From NCBI GenBank assembly GCA_020064725.1, contig JAGTWJ010000008.1, positions 1,426,001-1,490,000 of the forward strand: a stretch of DNA of 64,000 nucleotides, given 5' to 3'. The DNA comes from Drechslerella dactyloides (taxonomy: Eukaryota > Ascomycota > Orbiliomycetes > Orbiliales > Orbiliaceae). Both the position numbers and the translations under genes were made by a program. Shown here in pieces: positions 60,901 to 64,000 of this stretch. The stretch's first letter is position 1; every line of letters begins with the position of its first letter. Below the pieces are notes generated by a model that worked only from the letters and a program-made list of their open reading frames with translations, ran no database searches and was not told the origin of the DNA.

Positions 60901-62658
60901 CAGGGGGTCGAAAATAGAAATACCGGTCCCGGGTGAGCCGTTGTTCATTGCCGTTCAAAAGTGCACGTCGGAACTCGACTTTTTGTACATACCTGCTCGT
61001 TGGCTGCAGGTTACGACGCATTTCGGGCCCTTAGTCAGTCATATGGCTCCCAGAATTCCAAATATCAAGGCGGTTCAACGGAGCTGGCAGATGGGGAAGC
61101 GGCGGACTCACCGATATAATGCTTTGCACACGCAATAACACCCGCGTCCTATTGAGGGTGGTTAGTCATGATGCGTCGACAATGTGGGTTTCGTCCTTTG
61201 CGCGGTGATACCTGGATGCCTCGGACTGCAGCGGCAAGCCCGTTTCCACTGAGATGTGGGTCAGAGCCCGCACCCTCCCAGTTTCTGCCCCCTGCATGCG
61301 GTCGTTAGTTTATAGAACAGTATGTGCACGGGGCCGGATCGATCGACGTACCCTCCGGGAACAATCCCAAGGGCCCGGATACGGGGCCAAGCTGAATGTC
61401 TACACCTTTGCCACGATGCTCCATGCCCATGGCAAAGCCGCGACGGTAGGCCAAGCCTTCATCCCAGGTAGATGCGATGGTAACGCCAGCCGGGAAAGCC
61501 GAGGAATACAGGCCCAACCGGATTCCTATATTACTGGTCATTAAAACGATATTCCTATCGGCTAAAGCGTGTCTGTCAGGCCTGGACTCACCGAGCGGGC
61601 TATCCTGAAGACAAAGTCCTCTGAGCCCCAATCGAGGAATGCTACCAGTGTTTCCGACGCATCCTTCGCTCTGCCACCCAGTACCGGTCGTCAAGTTGAC
61701 TACAAGAAGACCAGATAGTAAGTACACGGAACACTATTGAGAGCATTGTCAAACGAGAGAAGCATCAAGGCTATCGTGAGTGGCTAGGCAGACAAGGAGG
61801 CGGAAGTATCATCGAGTCATTCGACAAGTCGAAGACCCTCGGCAGAAACCTCGTCGCGACTCGCCCCACGTATGAAAGTGGGGACGATTCCTAAATCTAC
61901 AAGAAAAGCAAAGAATGCAGGAGGATGACTGGGGGCGTTCGAGTCTTGATCAAGGGGACAGCGTGACGTTAAGGACAGAGCCCGCGTCTGCTTTTCCGAT
62001 ATCATGCGCGACAGCTAGCGTGTACAATTGTTGCCGGTTGTGCGTTGCGTGTGGTTTGTGCGCAAAGCGTCGACGATGCTCAGCCTCCTTTAATTTCGCT
62101 AGACGCAAAGTTTCTCTGCTTACCTTTCTCCGCGAGTGTCATTTGTGCAACAATGGCCTGCGCCTTTGAATATGCCTCGCTCCAACCTGGAAGGCCATTG
62201 CCGTGGCCGATGGGGGCTGGATACGCGGGGGGTGAATGGTGAGAGAACGTTGGGACGCCCTGCACGACATCATCATGTTAGCCTGAGTAATAGATATCAT
62301 GAGTCCATGCACCGATGAATAATTATTGCGACATAGCAAGCAGGGCTCGCGTGAACAATTGCCAATCGACGCTTGCGAAGTAGCTATTAGTAGATAGCTA
62401 TCGTCGGCATCTGCGGATATGCAGCTTGGCCCATGCGATGCAACGCCCAGTTCTGGCAAAAGTATACGGGGCGGTAGCCTCGCAGTCGCAATTCACGGCG
62501 CGCCAGAACCGCAATCAATGCAATGTAGTCGGGACCGGCCGCTGAGGTTGAGGCCAAGGGAGACGCAGTCAAGCGAGCCATACCGATTCATTGGCGCCGG
62601 CTAGGGCTGAAAGCAGGACAACCGCACCACCAAGCACGGTGGGTTTGAGGGGCGCCAT
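57907..62658 (-). CDS. Secreted GH3 beta-glucosidase
   Basis: An extracellular enzyme releasing glucose from cellobiose and other beta-glucosides. The gene is intron-rich, from ATG 62658 to the stop at 57907; I located its parts but not every splice site. Exon 1 (62584-62658) encodes a signal peptide, MAPLKPTVLGGAVVLLSALA. Exon 2 (62124-62259) carries GWSEAYSKAQAIVAQMTLAEK. Next come VNLTTGTGWQ, GCVGNTGSIPRLGLRGLCLQ, YSSAFPAGVTIASTWDEG, LGPVSGPLG and WEGAGSDPHLSG. The catalytic segment is FVLSDWQAQQ near 60380-60400, where Asp is the nucleophile. Later parts are DVNLNSWTKDVYGYQ, the alpha/beta sandwich (VILKNKGSLPLG, GWGSGTANFPYLISPL), and a fibronectin-III-like end (EEIVQLYVSQGEQDDP). The two N-terminal introns are unusually long (about 324 and 424 nt). 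It lacks the PA14 domain of the other GH3 enzyme here. Confidence 0.92.
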
Positions 62659-64000
62659 TGTCGCAAAAAGAGTGTAGTGGTCGGTCGAGTCCGAATGTCG
62701 TCGAGGTCAATTGCGCGTCTACCAGAACAAAGTCGACTTCATGAAACGAGGGGATCCGGTGATGGCGACGGTACCGGCGAAGTGTCGATGGACGGATGAT
62801 TGATACAGGCGATGCTTGAAAACACCGCTCACGCGAATTGCAGCAGTCGACGGGCGGCTCGCAGCAGACGCTGGCGGATAGCACTCTTAAGTAATATACC
62901 GCACGCCAGCATCTAATGTATTATATCCATCGCCCCAGGTAATCAAACTTCACAAACACCATCCCGAATTGTCCCTCCCAAGCCTGCAGGCGAGAATTCT
63001 TGCGATTCACATTGCGTGCGCAGAGCTTGTCATTCCCAAATATGCTCCCCGTCGGACATGGCGGGCCAGGGATACTTCCCATTACCTGTCTGCGGAAGGG
63101 CAGCCTAATTCGTCAACATTCCGACGAGCACCTGGCCGCCCGCAATTTTAAACCGCCAACGAACAAAAGCGGGGAAGGGCGATCTCTCGATAGTTCAAGG
63201 TAGGCTGCTGCTGTAGCCATGGGAATCGCCAACTTGCGCAAGGGGCTGCTTATTCGCTAATTTCACGGCAGGTACTTCGAACGACATTGCAACGTTACCC
63301 TTGAGGTACCAAGCTTGCTGTCTCGCGAAGATCTTGGAGAATGAGCAGATGCACGCCGGTTCGACATTTCGGAAAGACCAAACGGGCAGTCAATTCGGCT
63401 CAATGGAAGATTCCTATCGAAGGTCGCGGCTGCTGCCGCCAAGCAAGCTTTGAGCGACGGTAACTTACAGGTTGTGCTTCCAATGACCCGTGCATGTGTG
63501 CATATGCATGCAGTCGGCTCATGTGCACAGAATTCTTCAAGACCATCGCTTGGCTATTCGAAGAAGGAAGTCGGCATTGACGGTCGCAGTGGCGAAGAAT
63601 CCAGATGAACCGGCTCAAACTGGGCAAGAGTGAAGCTCGAAAAAAGCTACCTCTAGAACAATTGTACAAAGCAGAACTCTATAATCGCAAGCGCATTAAC
63701 CGGCCTCATGAGCTAACTACTGCCATATGGTTGATTGATCGATGCGCCCCGTCGTGCATCAAGGCTCCGACATCAACTTTGTCCTGCGACACTTTTTTCC
63801 GATGCTCTTGCCGAAAGTGCCGTCGGAGCTGCTTTTCTTTCCCAAACTGTCAAACAGTTGCATGCCGTCAACAAGCGTCGCATCCATGCAGGTGTAATCA
63901 ATCGACAGAAAAATCAGGCAAAGATGCACCTGCTGGCTAGTCTCCAAATCCGTGTGACGTCAAACAACATTACAAACCACTCCCTGAACTGTGGGGTAAC
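62659..64000. other. Upstream region of GH3 gene, right edge
   Basis: Presumed promoter of the secreted beta-glucosidase, followed by unassigned sequence to the window end. The 111-codon plus frame at 63605-63940 shows no domain. A TGACGTCA palindrome (CRE/bZIP-like) lies near 63955. Confidence 0.45.

Noticed and set aside
1..64000. Intact transposon, virus-derived gene or CRISPR array
   Set aside because: No reverse transcriptase, transposase, capsid or replicase motif, no long terminal repeats and no regular repeat-spacer pattern were found by eye.

Overview
The window is nuclear DNA of a filamentous ascomycete (Pezizomycotina). The evidence is short GT-AG introns (mostly 50-120 nt, many with CTAAC/CTGAC branch sites), two Zn2Cys6 regulators, a FloA-type flotillin, two fungal GH3 beta-glucosidases, a fungal-type cyanase, and spacious intergenic DNA with many TATG, CATG and CTCG microsatellites. 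No tRNA, rRNA, CRISPR array, intact transposon or complete secondary-metabolite cluster was recognised. I rebuilt gene models by hand from splice signals and reading phase. Where exon lists are given, every intron phase closes and the summed coding length divides by three.

Layout, left to right. 1-4.0 kb: no gene seen. 4.0-6.0 kb (-): flotillin. 8.0-9.2 kb (+): BTB/T1-like protein. 10.3-11.0 kb (-): short coding-like exon pieces whose phases do not join, possibly a decayed gene. 11.9-14.7 kb (+): intracellular GH3 beta-glucosidase with a PA14 insertion, convergent with a Zn2Cys6 factor at 15.2-17.6 kb (-). 20.0-21.9 kb (+): unrecognised protein with a weak RRM-like segment. 22.4-26.0 kb (-): large protein combining a vWA domain with RING and RBR-type RING2 modules, divergent from an F-box-like protein at 27.2-29.4 kb (+). 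29.9-34.2 kb (-): phospholipase D with a long low-complexity head. 37.1-38.4 kb (+): 2-oxoglutarate/Fe(II) oxygenase, convergent with a cyanase at 38.8-39.7 kb (-). 41.1-45.2 kb: three unrecognised proteins, two of them membrane proteins. 45.2-50.9 kb: gene-poor, locally AT-rich stretch. 50.9-52.3 kb (-): membrane-anchored protein. 54.0-57.1 kb (+): Ppr1-like Zn2Cys6 factor, convergent with a secreted GH3 beta-glucosidase at 57.9-62.7 kb (-). 62.7-64 kb: no gene seen.

How the genes may work together. Two beta-glucosidases, one cytosolic and one secreted, each end tail-to-tail with a Zn2Cys6 regulator, so a link to cellobiose or oligoglucoside use is possible but unproven. The vWA-RING/RBR protein and the F-box-like protein share a divergent intergenic region and both point to ubiquitin-dependent turnover. 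Cyanase would convert cyanate and bicarbonate to ammonia and CO2. The neighbouring oxygenase belongs to a superfamily used in secondary metabolism and nucleobase or small-molecule oxidation, but its substrate cannot be read from sequence.
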